64,000 nt of DNA from Mycolicibacterium helvum (GCF_010731895.1 NZ_AP022596.1:2480001-2544000); one strand, 5' to 3'. Counted from the stretch's first letter, positions 34,917 through 45,141 are shown. The notes: generated from the letters alone by a model not told the origin. Numbers and translations: made by a program.

Positions 34917-35501
34917 ATGCGGATGGATCTCACCTTCGTCGCGGCCGGCATGTTGGCCGTGGCCACGACAGCGACGGTGGTACTCGGCGCGGCCGGAGAA
35001 TCAGCCCAGAACCTACGAATCACGTTGGCCGACAACACCATCACCGTCGATCCACCTTCAGTCGCGGCCGGTGATGGGTCGCTGACCGACGGTCAGGTCC
35101 TGACCCCGTTCGACGTGCAGAACCCCGCCGTCGGCCGCCTCGATCCGCAACTGCTCACCGCGATCCAGCAGGCGGCCACCGCGGCCGCGGCCGACGGCAT
35201 CACCATGACCGTCACGTCCGGATGGCGTTCACCGGAGTTCCAGCAACGCCTGCTCGACAGCGCCGTTGCCCAGTACGGCAGCCTGGCTGCCGCCCGGCAG
35301 TACGTGCAGACTCCTGAGGCGTCCAAACATGTCATCGGCCAGGCAGTCGACGTCGGCGGTGTGGGCGCTGACCAGTGGCTGATCGCCAACGGCGCGCGGT
35401 TCGGGCTGTGCCGGATCTACGCCAACGAGCTGTGGCACTTCGAGCTGGCCACCGACCCGGCGGGTAACTGCCCGCCGCTGCTGCCGAACGCCGCGGGCTG
35501 A
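34917..35501 (+). CDS. VanY-type D-alanyl-D-alanine carboxypeptidase family protein
   Basis: 194 residues, ATG at 34917 (a second ATG two codons on). One N-terminal membrane or signal segment (about residues 5-25), then a zinc carboxypeptidase domain of family M15B: TSGWRSPEFQQRL, SKHVIGQAVDVGG with metal His and Asp, and ELWHFE with the final His. It trims D-Ala from peptidoglycan peptides outside the membrane. The divergent lytic transglycosylase gene is 64 bp away. Confidence 0.9.
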   Translation: MRMDLTFVAAGMLAVATTATVVLGAAGESAQNLRITLADNTITVDPPSVAAGDGSLTDGQVLTPFDVQNPAVGRLDPQLLTAIQQAATAAAADGITMTVTSGWRSPEFQQRLLDSAVAQYGSLAAARQYVQTPEASKHVIGQAVDVGGVGADQWLIANGARFGLCRIYANELWHFELATDPAGNCPPLLPNAAG

Positions 35502-35555
35502 GCAGATCCGCCCGATCGGGCCCGGCTGTCGGTCGCGCGTAGTTTGATCGGGACC

Positions 35556-36338
35556 ATGAGGAGTCTGGACGAAATCCGCGATGCGCTGGAGGCCTGTTAC
35601 ACGTCGATCGAAGGTCTGTGCGATGAGCTGAGTGATGCTGAGTGGGAGGCGCAGTCGCTGTGTCCGGAGTGGGACATGCGCGAGGTGGTTCAGCATGTGG
35701 TCAGCATCGAAGCCGTCATGGCTGGTTGGTTGCCGCACGACGACAGCACTCCGCCACCGTTCGAGCGGGCCGCGGAGTTTCTGGCGGGGACTGACGATCC
35801 GGCGGTTCTGGTCGAGAAGGTGCGCGCGGTCTTCGCTGAGCGTCGACGGGATCTGGCCGCGCTGAGTGACGCTGATCTGGACCGGCCGTCGTGGATGCCG
35901 GTCGGTCCCGGCACTTACGGGCGGTTCCTGGAGATCCGGGTGTTCGATTTCTGGGTGCACGTGCGTGATATCACGATTCCGCTGGGGCGCCTGACCAACG
36001 ATGGTGGCGTCCCGGCGGAGATGGCGCTGGCACAGGTGGAGAGTTCCATCGGTTATATCGCCGGCAAGAAGGTGGGTGTGCCCGAGGGCAGCAGCATCGC
36101 TTTCCGCCTGACGGGGCCGGTCGTTCGGGAGATCGACGTCGCGGTCAACGGACGCGCCAAACAGGTTGACCACCTGGACGATCCGGATGCCACGCTGATC
36201 GCGGACTCGACGACGTTCATCATGCTGACCTGTGGGCGTATCGATCCGCAGGCGCAGATCGACTCGGGTGCGGTCAGCTGGACCGGCGACGCTGAGTTGG
36301 GTGAGCGTGCGGCCCGCAACTTGAGGTTCACGATGTGA
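35556..36338 (+). CDS. Mycothiol-dependent maleylpyruvate isomerase family protein
   Basis: 260 residues. The N-terminal DinB-like four-helix domain has [24 protein letters not shown] with His and Glu of the metal site, and [10 protein letters not shown] with a second His. A C-terminal SCP2-like domain starts near residue 170 ([10 protein letters not shown]). Family members couple mycothiol to electrophiles or isomerise maleylpyruvate. The TGA stop lies inside the GTG start of a DsbA-like gene (GTGA), so they are coupled, possibly as a thiol-based detoxification pair. Confidence 0.87.
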   Translation: MRSLDEIRDALEACYTSIEGLCDELSDAEWEAQSLCPEWDMREVVQHVVSIEAVMAGWLPHDDSTPPPFERAAEFLAGTDDPAVLVEKVRAVFAERRRDLAALSDADLDRPSWMPVGPGTYGRFLEIRVFDFWVHVRDITIPLGRLTNDGGVPAEMALAQVESSIGYIAGKKVGVPEGSSIAFRLTGPVVREIDVAVNGRAKQVDHLDDPDATLIADSTTFIMLTCGRIDPQAQIDSGAVSWTGDAELGERAARNLRFTM

Positions 36339-37027
36339 GCGGGCGGCCGGAGTGCGTCGATTTTCATTTCGACGTGATGTGCCCGTATGCGTATCAGACG
36401 TCGCGGTGGATGTGTGAGGTGCGGGACCGGACCGGTCTGGTGGTGAATTGGCGGTTTTTCAGCCTCGAGGAGGTCAACCGCCAGGAGGGCAAGAAGCATC
36501 CGTGGGAGCGCGAGTGGTCCTATGGCTGGTCGATGATGCGGATCGGGGCGCTGTTGCGCCGCCAGTCGATGGCGGATGTGGAGGCGTGGTATCAGCGGGC
36601 CGGTCGGGCCTTGCATGTCGAGGGGCACAAGCCGCACGAGCCGGCGGTGGCCCGGCATCTGCTCGAGGAGCTCGGTTTCGATCCGGGGTTGGTGGATCAG
36701 GCGATCGCCGATCCCAGCACCGGCGATGAGGTGCTCGCCGATCACCAACGGGTGGTGGCCGCTGATGGCTATGGCGTGCCGACGCTCTTCTTCCCCGACG
36801 GGCAGTGTTTGTTCGGCCCGGTGCTCATCGACCCGCCGACCGGGGAGGCGGCGCTGCGGTTGTGGGACGCCGTCGTCGCGTGGACAGAATTCCCACATCT
36901 CTACGAGCTTCAGCGGCCCAAGACATCTGCCGACGAGCAGGCGATCGCCGAGACGTTCCGGCCGTATCTCGAGGCACGTGACTGGGTGTCGATCAACCGC
37001 GGCGAGGTCATCAGCTTCGGGGACTAG
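36335..37027 (+). CDS. DsbA-family (FrnE/HCCA isomerase-like) thioredoxin-fold protein
   Basis: 230 residues, GTG start overlapping the previous stop. The fold is a DsbA-like thioredoxin domain with helical insertion: [18 protein letters not shown] at the N-terminus, where CPYA replaces CPxC, so it has a single active-site Cys, and [10 protein letters not shown] with the cis-Pro loop. Single-Cys members act as glutathione- or mycothiol-dependent isomerases or reductases rather than disulfide oxidases. It is coupled to a mycothiol-dependent family gene, which supports that reading. Confidence 0.86.
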   Translation: MSGRPECVDFHFDVMCPYAYQTSRWMCEVRDRTGLVVNWRFFSLEEVNRQEGKKHPWEREWSYGWSMMRIGALLRRQSMADVEAWYQRAGRALHVEGHKPHEPAVARHLLEELGFDPGLVDQAIADPSTGDEVLADHQRVVAADGYGVPTLFFPDGQCLFGPVLIDPPTGEAALRLWDAVVAWTEFPHLYELQRPKTSADEQAIAETFRPYLEARDWVSINRGEVISFGD

Positions 37028-37130
37028 GGATGCTCGAATTCGGTTCTGCGGATTGGCTTTATCCCCAGTCTCGGGTTCATCCCCAGATTGGCCTCGCGGT
37101 CACTTTCTGTCGGCGCTGGAGCGTAATGTT

Positions 37131-37146
37131 TCGAACATGAGTTCGA
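37131..37146. promoter_or_regulatory. Perfect LexA (SOS) box overlapping the HNH start codon
   Basis: TCGAAC-ATGA-GTTCGA is an exact match to the mycobacterial SOS box consensus TCGAAC-N4-GTTCGA. The central ATGA contains the ATG of the DUF222/HNH gene, so LexA binding would block transcription or early elongation. REP13E12 genes of M. tuberculosis are known to carry SOS boxes in this position. Confidence 0.92.
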
Positions 37147-38477
37147 TCGACGGACTTCTGGACACGCTCGACGAGGTCGTCGCGTCCCTTGCCGCGGTCG
37201 ATTTCGATACCTTGCCTGCGCCGAAGCGGTTCGCGGTATTGGAGCGGTTGGAGAATGCGCGACGCCTGCAGGTGGCGGTGTCTCATGCCGGGGTGGCCCG
37301 GTTGGAGCGGTTCGAAGGCTGCCCACCCATCGGAATCACCTTGGCCGATGTGTTGCGGATCAGTCCGCGGGAGGCCAAGCGGCGCATCCGGGACGCCGAA
37401 CAACTCGCACCGCGGACCACCTTGACCGGTGAACCGCTTCCGCCGCTGCTGCCGGAAACATCTCAGGCGTGGCATGACGGGCAGCTTGATGGTGAGCATC
37501 TGCGGGTGATCCAGAAGTTTTTCCGTGACCTGCCCGACCACGTCCCACCGGCCGAGGTGGACAAGGCCGAACGCTCGCTGGCCGAGCACGCGGTGAATCT
37601 GCGCCCGGATCAATTAGACAAGGTCGCCCACCGGTTGACGCTGCATCTCAACCCGGACGGCACGTTCTCCGATGAGGATCGTGCCCGCAAGCGCGGATTC
37701 GTGTGGTGCGGCGGCCAACAGATAGACGGCATGAGCGTCGGCCGGCTGATCGCCGACCCGGAACTACGCTCGGAGCTGGACGCCTGGTTCGCGAAATTCG
37801 CCGCCCCGGGCGTGTGCAACCCCGCAGATGAGTCGCCGACGATGACCCCCTCTGAGCAAGTCGCCGAACGCGATCTGCGCAGCCATGGCCAGCGCCAGCA
37901 CGACGCGTTGACGGCGTTGGTGCGCGGCCAGCTGGGGGATCCGAAGTTCGGTCAGCACAAGGGGTTACCGGTGACGGTGATCGCCACCGCCACCGTCCAA
38001 GACCTGCAAGCCAAGGCCGGGCATGCGGTCACCGCCGGCGGCACCCTGTTGCCGATCCCGGACCTGATTCGGATGGCCGCCCACGCCTATCACTACCTGG
38101 CCTTGTTCGACGGAGTGAACGGGCGGGCGTTGTGGCTGGGTCGCGATCGCCGGTTCGCCACCGCGGATCAGCGAATCATCCTGCACGCCAAGGATCGCGG
38201 ATGTACCCGACCGGGCTGCGACGCCCCCGGCTACCACAGCGTGGTCCACCACGCCGCCCAAGACTGGAAAAACGGCGGCAAAACCGACATCAACGACCTC
38301 ACCCTGGCCTGCCCACCCGACAACCAACTCGTCGAAACCGGCGGCTGGAACACCCGATTACTGCCCAACGGCCAAACTCAATGGATCCCACCACCAGGAC
38401 TCCCCATGCTCAAAGGTGGCGTCAACGACTACCACCACCCAGTACGGCTTCTGCCCAAAGACGACGAAAGGGACTAA
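37137..38477 (+). CDS. DUF222/HNH endonuclease-domain protein (REP13E12 type)
   Basis: 446 residues. The N-terminal DUF222 region covers about 1-300 (LPAPKRFAVLERLENARRLQ, ISPREAKRRIRDAEQL); the C-terminal HNH domain has RGCTRPGCDAPGYHSVVHHA, NDLTLACPPDN and a final conserved tail. HNH domains bind zinc through Cys pairs and nick or cut DNA. This is the multicopy 13E12 family of mycobacteria, often found next to integration or recombination hot spots, but no repeat boundary or phage gene is visible here. The start codon lies inside a perfect SOS box, predicting induction by DNA damage. Confidence 0.92.
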   Translation: MSSIDGLLDTLDEVVASLAAVDFDTLPAPKRFAVLERLENARRLQVAVSHAGVARLERFEGCPPIGITLADVLRISPREAKRRIRDAEQLAPRTTLTGEPLPPLLPETSQAWHDGQLDGEHLRVIQKFFRDLPDHVPPAEVDKAERSLAEHAVNLRPDQLDKVAHRLTLHLNPDGTFSDEDRARKRGFVWCGGQQIDGMSVGRLIADPELRSELDAWFAKFAAPGVCNPADESPTMTPSEQVAERDLRSHGQRQHDALTALVRGQLGDPKFGQHKGLPVTVIATATVQDLQAKAGHAVTAGGTLLPIPDLIRMAAHAYHYLALFDGVNGRALWLGRDRRFATADQRIILHAKDRGCTRPGCDAPGYHSVVHHAAQDWKNGGKTDINDLTLACPPDNQLVETGGWNTRLLPNGQTQWIPPPGLPMLKGGVNDYHHPVRLLPKDDERD

Positions 38478-38800
38478 AGATCGTCCTCGTCGCTGTCGTC
38501 TTTTGATGGGTCGGACAACGACAACCGGAAGATCAATGACATCAACCACAAGATGAACACTGCTGAGAAGATGTCGAACCACTGGAACGGAAAGAACGCA
38601 CCGTCGATCGAGAGCACCAGTACGGTCTCGGCCACCCCGAACACCGCCAGGAAGAGCCCGATGCGCCAGCGACTGAGTGTTCGATGTCGTTGCGTGCGGC
38701 GCAATTCCACCGCGAGCGTGAGCAAAAGCAGCGGCAGCACCTGGGCAAGGGTGGCCGCGGTCTTGCTATCCACCAACACGACAGTCACCGGGTGTGCCAC
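38474..38800 (-). CDS. Small membrane protein of unknown function
   Basis: 108 residues starting at GTG with AGGAGG eight bases upstream; the longer frame to 39211 is antisense to the VOC gene and rejected. Three hydrophobic helices are visible (about 13-28, 42-60 and 65-88) followed by an acidic tail DPSKDDSDEDDL. It has no recognised motif. It overlaps the end of the HNH gene by 4 bp and is divergent from a VOC gene 66 bp away. Confidence 0.75.
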   Translation of the reverse strand: MAHPVTVVLVDSKTAATLAQVLPLLLLTLAVELRRTQRHRTLSRWRIGLFLAVFGVAETVLVLSIDGAFFPFQWFDIFSAVFILWLMSLIFRLSLSDPSKDDSDEDDL

Positions 38801-38866
38801 GGGGGTGTCCTCCTGATCAATGGCAGTGTGCCACCGCGACACTGCGCCGCCCGGCATGATCAAGGT

Positions 38867-39220
38867 ATGCGTGTCAACCGAATCATCGCCGACCTTGTGG
38901 TCCCCGATCTCGAAGCGGCGAAAGGCTTCTACACCGGCTACCTCGGGCTGGACGACGAAGAATTCAACCTCGGGTGGGTGGCTCGCTACACCAGCTGTGA
39001 GACCGGTGCGAACGTGCAGCTGCTTACCAGCGACGCGGCCGGGCCCGAGGCACCCGTCGTCTCGGTGCTGACCGATGATGTCGACGCGGCCTACGCCGAA
39101 GCCGTTGAGCGTGGCTATGAGATCGTCCACCCGTTGACGACGGAGTCGTGGGGCGTGCGGCGGTTCTTCGTTCGCGATCCGGGCGGCAACGTACTCAATG
39201 TCGTCGGTCACCCCGACTGA
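38867..39220 (+). CDS. VOC superfamily protein
   Basis: 117 residues, a VOC domain with IIADLVVPDLEAAKGFYTGY at the N-terminus and VRRFFVRDPGGNVLNVVGH at the end, like bleomycin-resistance/glyoxalase-like small proteins. It starts at ATG 38867 after CAAGGT. It has no consistent set of metal ligands, so it may bind rather than transform its ligand. It ends 3 bp before the convergent antigen-85 paralogue gene. Confidence 0.85.
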   Translation: MRVNRIIADLVVPDLEAAKGFYTGYLGLDDEEFNLGWVARYTSCETGANVQLLTSDAAGPEAPVVSVLTDDVDAAYAEAVERGYEIVHPLTTESWGVRRFFVRDPGGNVLNVVGHPD

Positions 39221-39223
39221 GCC

Positions 39224-40315
<1,092 letters not shown>

Positions 40316-40780
40316 TCAGGCAGCCCTGGCACGCACGCCCAATACCGGTTGCCGGCTCTCGCGATCGCAGAAGTCCGCCGCCCACGGCCAGCGGCCGCGG
40401 CCATCCGCCCAGACCAGTTGCAGCGCGCGAATGGGCCCATACAGGGCGACCGCGAAACCCATGTGCGCGTCGGGATGCTCGACCTCCACGACCTCCAGCA
40501 TTGGACAGCCGCAGAGAGTGAACTGTTGGCCCGCGGTGAGCTGCACGCCCCGAAGAATGTGTTCGGCCGACCCGTCGAGCACCCGAAGGGCACGTTGCGG
40601 CGACACATTGGTGATCAGCAGCTCGGGCACGTCGTAGTCGCTCAACCCGATCGTGTACGCGAACGGCATCTGCGGGGATTCGACGTATTGCACCGTCCAG
40701 CCCCGCCGCAGAATCTTTCCGCGCACCTCGTCGAGGTAGTCGGTGACGGTGCTGCCCGGGTGATCGCAGATCCAGCACAT
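40316..40780 (-). CDS. DUF4262 domain protein
   Basis: 154 residues from the ATG at 40780, supported by GAAAGGGG upstream. The N-terminal CWICDHPG has a CxxC pair; the core FAYTIGLSDYDVPELLIT is the DUF4262 signature. It is a soluble protein of unknown role. It is co-oriented with nagA (86-bp gap) and the Ag85 paralogue (93-bp gap), but the gaps argue for its own promoter. Confidence 0.85.
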   Translation of the reverse strand: MCWICDHPGSTVTDYLDEVRGKILRRGWTVQYVESPQMPFAYTIGLSDYDVPELLITNVSPQRALRVLDGSAEHILRGVQLTAGQQFTLCGCPMLEVVEVEHPDAHMGFAVALYGPIRALQLVWADGRGRWPWAADFCDRESRQPVLGVRARAA

Positions 40781-40866
40781 GACGGTGCCCCTTTCGTCTG
40801 TCTTCAGCGGCTCATCGACACCATGCACCGAGGGTCCGACAAATCCTCGAACAGACGTTCGTCTGG

Positions 40867-41997
40867 TCAGCGAGAAACCCACGCACCGCCGTGCAGCACG
40901 TCGGCCACTGCCAGGCCGGCATCGAGCGTGACCAGGTCGGCCCGCGCGCCGAAGGCCAGTTCGGGGGAGGGAAGACCCAGGGCGCGAGCCGGATTCACCG
41001 AGGATTGGCGCACCGCGACCAACAACGCCTCGTCGCGGGGCAGTCCGCTGTGGGCGACCGCGAACCGGAACACCCGGTCCATCGTCGCGGTGCTGCCCGC
41101 GATGGTGGCGGTGCCCGCCAGGGTCGCGACGCCGTCGGCAACCTCGACGTCCATCCGCCCGATCCGATAGCGCCCGTCGCTCGCCCCGGCCGCAGCCATC
41201 GCGTCGGTGATCAACGACAGCCGGTCGGAGCCGGCGACCCGGGTCGCGTGCCGGTACAGGGCGGCGTCGACGTGCACTCCGTCGGCGATCAACTCCACGG
41301 TCACCCGCGGGTCCTCCAGCAGCGCGATCACCGGGCCGGGCTCACGGTGGTGGATCGGGCGCATCGCGTTGAACAGATGGGTCCCCACTGTGGCGCCCGC
41401 GGCGATCGCCGCCCGCGTCTGCTCGTAGGTCGCCTCGGTATGCCCGACTGCTGCCACCGCACCGGCAGCCACGACCTGCTCGATCGCCGCGATCCCGCCG
41501 AGCCGCTCCGGTGCCAGGGTGACCATCCGGATGGTCCCGCCACCTGTTTGCAACACGGTCTCGAGCTCACCGGGATCCGGATCGCGCAGCAGCACAGGAT
41601 CGTGCGCCCCGCATCGTTCGGCCGCCAGCCACGGCCCCTCCAGATGGATACCGGCGAGCAGACCGCCGTGGACCTGGCCAGCCAACACCTCGACCTGATG
41701 CAGCAGGTCGGTGGGCCCGGCCGAGACCAGTGACGCGATCAGCGTGGTGGTGCCGCGGCGGCGATGCAGGTCGACGGCGGCCACCGTGTCGAATCGGGTC
41801 GCCGCAGAGAAATCCGACCCGCCACCCCCATGCACGTGGGTGTCGACGAAACCGGGCACCACGGTGTCCAGGTCACGGTCGGCTGGCCCGGGTGGTGCGC
41901 CGGCACCGACCGCTTGCACCGCGGTACCCGAGACCTCGATCCAGCCCGGCCGCAACAACTCTCGGCCGGTCAGCAGCGTCTGGGCGGTGAGCAGCAC
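40867..41997 (-). CDS. nagA: N-acetylglucosamine-6-phosphate deacetylase
   Basis: 376 residues, GTG start directly abutting the nagB stop (TGA then GTG). The amidohydrolase barrel shows FVDTHVHGGGG with the HxH pair, GIHLEGPWLA with the metal Glu, AVGHTEATYEQ and THLFNAMRP, and LITDAMAAAG with the catalytic Asp. It removes acetate from GlcNAc-6-P, giving glucosamine-6-P for NagB. It is encoded with nagB and a PTS EIIA gene, divergent from the GlcNAc transporter. Confidence 0.95.
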   Translation of the reverse strand: MLLTAQTLLTGRELLRPGWIEVSGTAVQAVGAGAPPGPADRDLDTVVPGFVDTHVHGGGGSDFSAATRFDTVAAVDLHRRRGTTTLIASLVSAGPTDLLHQVEVLAGQVHGGLLAGIHLEGPWLAAERCGAHDPVLLRDPDPGELETVLQTGGGTIRMVTLAPERLGGIAAIEQVVAAGAVAAVGHTEATYEQTRAAIAAGATVGTHLFNAMRPIHHREPGPVIALLEDPRVTVELIADGVHVDAALYRHATRVAGSDRLSLITDAMAAAGASDGRYRIGRMDVEVADGVATLAGTATIAGSTATMDRVFRFAVAHSGLPRDEALLVAVRQSSVNPARALGLPSPELAFGARADLVTLDAGLAVADVLHGGAWVSR

Positions 41998-42783
41998 TCA
42001 GATTCCCTGCCACGCAGGCTTGGACAGGTAGGTTTCGCGGTAGTAATCGGCCAGTTGCAGTCGGCGCGCCGCGCCCCCGTCGAGCAGCACGGTGACGTGG
42101 TGGTGGTGCTGCAGGACGGTGGCCGGCCACATCGCGCTCACCGGCCCCTCGACGAGCTGGTGCACCGCTTCGGCTTTGGTGTGGCCGGTGGCCACCAGGA
42201 TCACGTGGCGGGCTGCCATGATGGTGCCCAACCCCTGTGTCAAGCAGTGTGTCGGGACCCGGTCGACATCGCCGTCGAAGAAGCGAGCGTTGTCGATACG
42301 GGTCTGGCGCGTCAGCGTTTTGATCCTGGTGCGCGAGGCCAGGGACGAGCCGGGCTCGTTGAAACCGATGTGGCCGTCAGTACCGATCCCCAGGATCTGC
42401 AGGTCGATGCCGCCCGCCTCGTCGATCGCTTGTTCGTAGCTCGCACAGGCTGCTGGAATGTCGGCGGCCAGGCCGTCGGGACCGGCCACCGCGCCGGGGG
42501 CGAAGTCGACGCGTGAGACGAACGCGGCGTCAATCACATTGCGGTAGCGCTGGGGATGGTCGGCGGGTAGGCCGACGTACTCATCGAGGGTGAAGCCGCG
42601 GGCTTGACGAAAGGTGATCCGCCCCGCTTCGTATCGGTCCGCCAGTTCGTCGTAGATCGACAGCGGTGACGAACCGGTGGCGAGCCCCACAACCGCTGTC
42701 GGCTTGCGGGTCAGCAGCGCCTCGATCGCGTCGGCCGCAATGGTGCCGATCTGTTGCGCGTCGTCGGTGATAATGACTTCCAT
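41998..42783 (-). CDS. nagB: Glucosamine-6-phosphate deaminase
   Basis: 261 residues: VVGLATGSSPLSIYDEL near residue 33, GFTLDEYVGLP with the catalytic Asp, GIGTDGHIGFNEPGSS with the ring-opening His, and VATGHTKAEAVHQLVEGP. It converts glucosamine-6-P to fructose-6-P and ammonia, linking amino-sugar uptake to glycolysis. It lies between the EIIA gene (11-bp gap) and nagA (adjacent), one operon. Confidence 0.96.
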   Translation of the reverse strand: MEVIITDDAQQIGTIAADAIEALLTRKPTAVVGLATGSSPLSIYDELADRYEAGRITFRQARGFTLDEYVGLPADHPQRYRNVIDAAFVSRVDFAPGAVAGPDGLAADIPAACASYEQAIDEAGGIDLQILGIGTDGHIGFNEPGSSLASRTRIKTLTRQTRIDNARFFDGDVDRVPTHCLTQGLGTIMAARHVILVATGHTKAEAVHQLVEGPVSAMWPATVLQHHHHVTVLLDGGAARRLQLADYYRETYLSKPAWQGI

Positions 42784-42794
42784 TGATCTAAGCC

Positions 42795-43265
42795 CTATTT
42801 GTTGGCTGTGAAAAGTGCTGAGCCAGCGGTGATTCCGGACCCTGTAGCGACCACCTCGTCAACGACGACATTACCTGGCTCGCGCTCGTCCACAACCACC
42901 ACGGGAACAACAGGATTCAGGCCCGCCGCCACCACCGTCGGAACGTCATAGGTGATCACTGTCTGACCGGCGGCCACCGTGTCGCCCTCGGCGACGTGGG
43001 CGCTGAAGGCGGCGCCGTTCAGCGTCACCGTGTCCAGCCCGAGATGGACCAGAACACCGACGTTCTCACTCGTCACGATGATGTAGGCGTGCGGCATCAG
43101 CTTGAGTATGCGCCCGCTGACGGGTGCCACCGCGTCGATCACCTCACGTGGCGGATCGACCGCGGCGCCGTACCCCACCATGCCCTGTGCGAAAACCGGA
43201 TCGGGCACGTCGGCGAGAGCGACGGCGCGCCCGGAAACCGGCGCGTGAACGGGTGTCGTGCTCAC
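42795..43265 (-). CDS. PTS glucose/GlcNAc-type EIIA component
   Basis: 156 residues from GTG at 43265, chosen because AAGGAG lies six bases upstream; a longer ATG start at 43298 has no such site. It is an EIIA-Glc (Crr) domain: DAVAPVSGRILKLMPHAYII with His59 and VGVLVHLGLDTVTLNG with the phosphorylated His74. It passes phosphate from HPr to the IIB domain of the divergent NagE transporter, whose own polypeptide has only IIC and IIB, so the two complete one system. Confidence 0.93.
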   Translation of the reverse strand: MSTTPVHAPVSGRAVALADVPDPVFAQGMVGYGAAVDPPREVIDAVAPVSGRILKLMPHAYIIVTSENVGVLVHLGLDTVTLNGAAFSAHVAEGDTVAAGQTVITYDVPTVVAAGLNPVVPVVVVDEREPGNVVVDEVVATGSGITAGSALFTANK

Positions 43266-43284
43266 ATCGACTCCTTGCTTGGTG

Positions 43285-43299
43285 ATGGTCGTAGACAAT
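43285..43299. promoter_or_regulatory. DasR/NagR-like inverted repeat in the nag divergent promoter
   Basis: ATGGTC (43285-43290), GTA, GACAAT (43294-43299); the arms pair at 5 of 6 positions and resemble the dre half-site TGGTC/GACCA of GntR-type amino-sugar regulators, but with a 3-bp rather than 2-bp spacer. It lies 19 bp upstream of the EIIA start. No regulator gene is adjacent. Confidence 0.3.
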
Positions 43300-43397
43300 A
43301 GAGACTCGGCGCACGCGGGCGTGGCGAAAACTTCGTCTCACATGCGAAGGTTTGTTTAAGCTTCGGCTGTGCTGCGACAAAGGGAGGTCGTCCCGTC

Positions 43398-44975
43398 ATG
43401 AGCGAAACCACCAAAGATTCAGGGGCACAGCAAAAGTCGGGATTGCGTATACCGGGCTTCGCGCAGCTGCAACGGCTCGGCAAGAGTTTGATGCTGCCGA
43501 TCGCCGTCCTTCCGGCGGCGGGCATCCTGCTGCGGCTGGGCCAGGACGACCTGCTTGGCCGGATCAAGGCGCCGGTGATCGGGCCATTCTTCCAGGCGAT
43601 GAGCGCTGCCGGTGGGGCGCTGTTCGACAACCTGCCGCTGCTGTTCGCCATCGGCGTGGCGATCGGCTTCGCCCGCAAGGCCGATGGCTCGACCGCGCTG
43701 TCGGCCGCCGTCGGCTACCTGGTGATGCAGGCGGTCTTCAAGACGATGTCGCCGTTCGTGCTCGCCGGTCAGCTCAACAAGGCCGGTGAACAGGCGCAGA
43801 TCGACTACAAGGTTTTCGGCGGGATTGTCGTCGGCCTGCTCACCGCATGGCTCTTCGACCGCTACCACACCATTGCGCTGCCGTCGTATCTCGGTTTCTT
43901 CGGGGGTCGGCGTTTCGTGCCGATCGTGGTGTCGGTGGCGTCGCTGTTCCTGGCATTCGCGCTGAGCTACTTCTATCCGGTGTTCGATGCAGGCCTGACT
44001 GGCCTCGGCAAGTTCATCACCGGTGCCGGCGCGCTCGGCGCTTTCGTCTACGGATTCGCCAACCGCATGCTGATACCGCTTGGCTTGCACCACATTCCGA
44101 ACTCCTACATCTGGTTCCTCTACGGTGACTATCAATCGCCGAGTGGCAAGCTTGTTACCGGTGACATCCCGCGCTTCACCGCGGGTGACCCGACCGGCGG
44201 TGCGTACACGGCGGGCTTCTACCCGATTCTGATGTTCGGCCTGCCTGCCGCGGCGCTGGCGATGATCCACGTCGCGAACAAGAAGCAGCGCAAGGTCGCG
44301 GTCGGCATTCTGGCCGCTGCCGCGCTGACCGCGTTCCTGACCGGCGTGACCGAACCGCTGGAATTCGCCTTCATGTTCGTGGCGTTCCCGCTCTACGTCG
44401 TGCACGCCGTGCTGACGGGATTGTCGCTGGCCATCGCCTACTTGCTCGACATCCATCTCGGGTTCTCGTTCTCAGCGGGCCTGATCGACCTGGTGCTCTA
44501 CGGCAATGCGCCCGCGGCAAAGAACGTCCCGCTGTTGATCGCGATGGGGCTGGTCTACTTCGTGGTGTATTACCTGCTGTTCCGGTTCGTGATCACCAAG
44601 TGGAACATGCGAACCCCCGGACGCGAGCCCGACGCGGAGTTCGACGCCGAACAGCGGGCCAACCTCAGCGAGGGCGCGGAATCGGCTACGGCGGTCGACG
44701 CGGAAGGCGCCGTCGGCGCCCTCAAGGCTGCCCCGGTCGCCGTCGACAGCAAGGCCGAACAACTTATCGCGGCCTTCGGTGGCCGGGAGAACCTACGCAA
44801 CGTTGACGCCTGCATTACCCGCCTGCGCATGGAGGTGGTCGACACCAGCAGAGTCGATCAGGGCCGGCTACGCCTACTGGGCGCCGCCGGTGTGATCGAA
44901 ATCGGCGACAGTGTGCAGGCTGTATTCGGCACGCAAGCCGAGGCGCTCAAGAACGAGATCACCGACGCGCTATAG
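43398..44975 (+). CDS. nagE: PTS N-acetylglucosamine transporter EIICB
   Basis: 525 residues. The IIC domain (about 20-400) has some ten hydrophobic segments, including LMLPIAVLPAAGILLRLG, PLLFAIGVAIGFA, IPLGLHHIPNSYIWF and FLTGVTEPLEFAFMF, the substrate-site signatures of GlcNAc/glucose permeases. A linker leads to a IIB domain (about 445-525) with NVDACITRLRM, Cys472 being phosphorylated. It imports and phosphorylates GlcNAc together with the divergently encoded EIIA. The product feeds NagA and NagB. Confidence 0.95.
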   Translation: MSETTKDSGAQQKSGLRIPGFAQLQRLGKSLMLPIAVLPAAGILLRLGQDDLLGRIKAPVIGPFFQAMSAAGGALFDNLPLLFAIGVAIGFARKADGSTALSAAVGYLVMQAVFKTMSPFVLAGQLNKAGEQAQIDYKVFGGIVVGLLTAWLFDRYHTIALPSYLGFFGGRRFVPIVVSVASLFLAFALSYFYPVFDAGLTGLGKFITGAGALGAFVYGFANRMLIPLGLHHIPNSYIWFLYGDYQSPSGKLVTGDIPRFTAGDPTGGAYTAGFYPILMFGLPAAALAMIHVANKKQRKVAVGILAAAALTAFLTGVTEPLEFAFMFVAFPLYVVHAVLTGLSLAIAYLLDIHLGFSFSAGLIDLVLYGNAPAAKNVPLLIAMGLVYFVVYYLLFRFVITKWNMRTPGREPDAEFDAEQRANLSEGAESATAVDAEGAVGALKAAPVAVDSKAEQLIAAFGGRENLRNVDACITRLRMEVVDTSRVDQGRLRLLGAAGVIEIGDSVQAVFGTQAEALKNEITDAL

Positions 44976-45141
44976 AAACGGCCGAGTTTCGCATCCTCGC
45001 GGCCAGATCGCGCAAAGGAAACGCATAGGCTTCGAAGCTTTATCGATCCGTGTTCCTACTGTGACTCAAGTGGCCCATTGTTACCGAAGTGACATTTGTG
45101 GCTCTTGCACTTGAGCCCTAACAGCCATAGCGAGGAACCAC

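Noticed and set aside
36576..37136. Upstream extension of the HNH frame into the DsbA-like gene
   Set aside because: Out-of-frame shadow of the DsbA-like gene; the SOS box and family start place the ATG at 37137.
37028..37136. Possible mobile-element boundary of the REP13E12 copy
   Set aside because: No inverted or direct repeat, integrase or att-like sequence visible on either side of the HNH gene.
43329..43352. AACTTCG ... CGAAGGTT inverted repeat before nagE
   Set aside because: Arms are short and the 9-bp spacer is not typical of a known regulator; kept out as too weak.
43419..44456. 345-codon minus-strand frame
   Set aside because: Antisense to nagE, rich in Arg, Gln and Glu as expected opposite membrane-helix codons.
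44976..45141. Possible hairpin after nagE
   Set aside because: Only short GGCC/GGCC pairings with mismatches, no convincing stem or T-tract.
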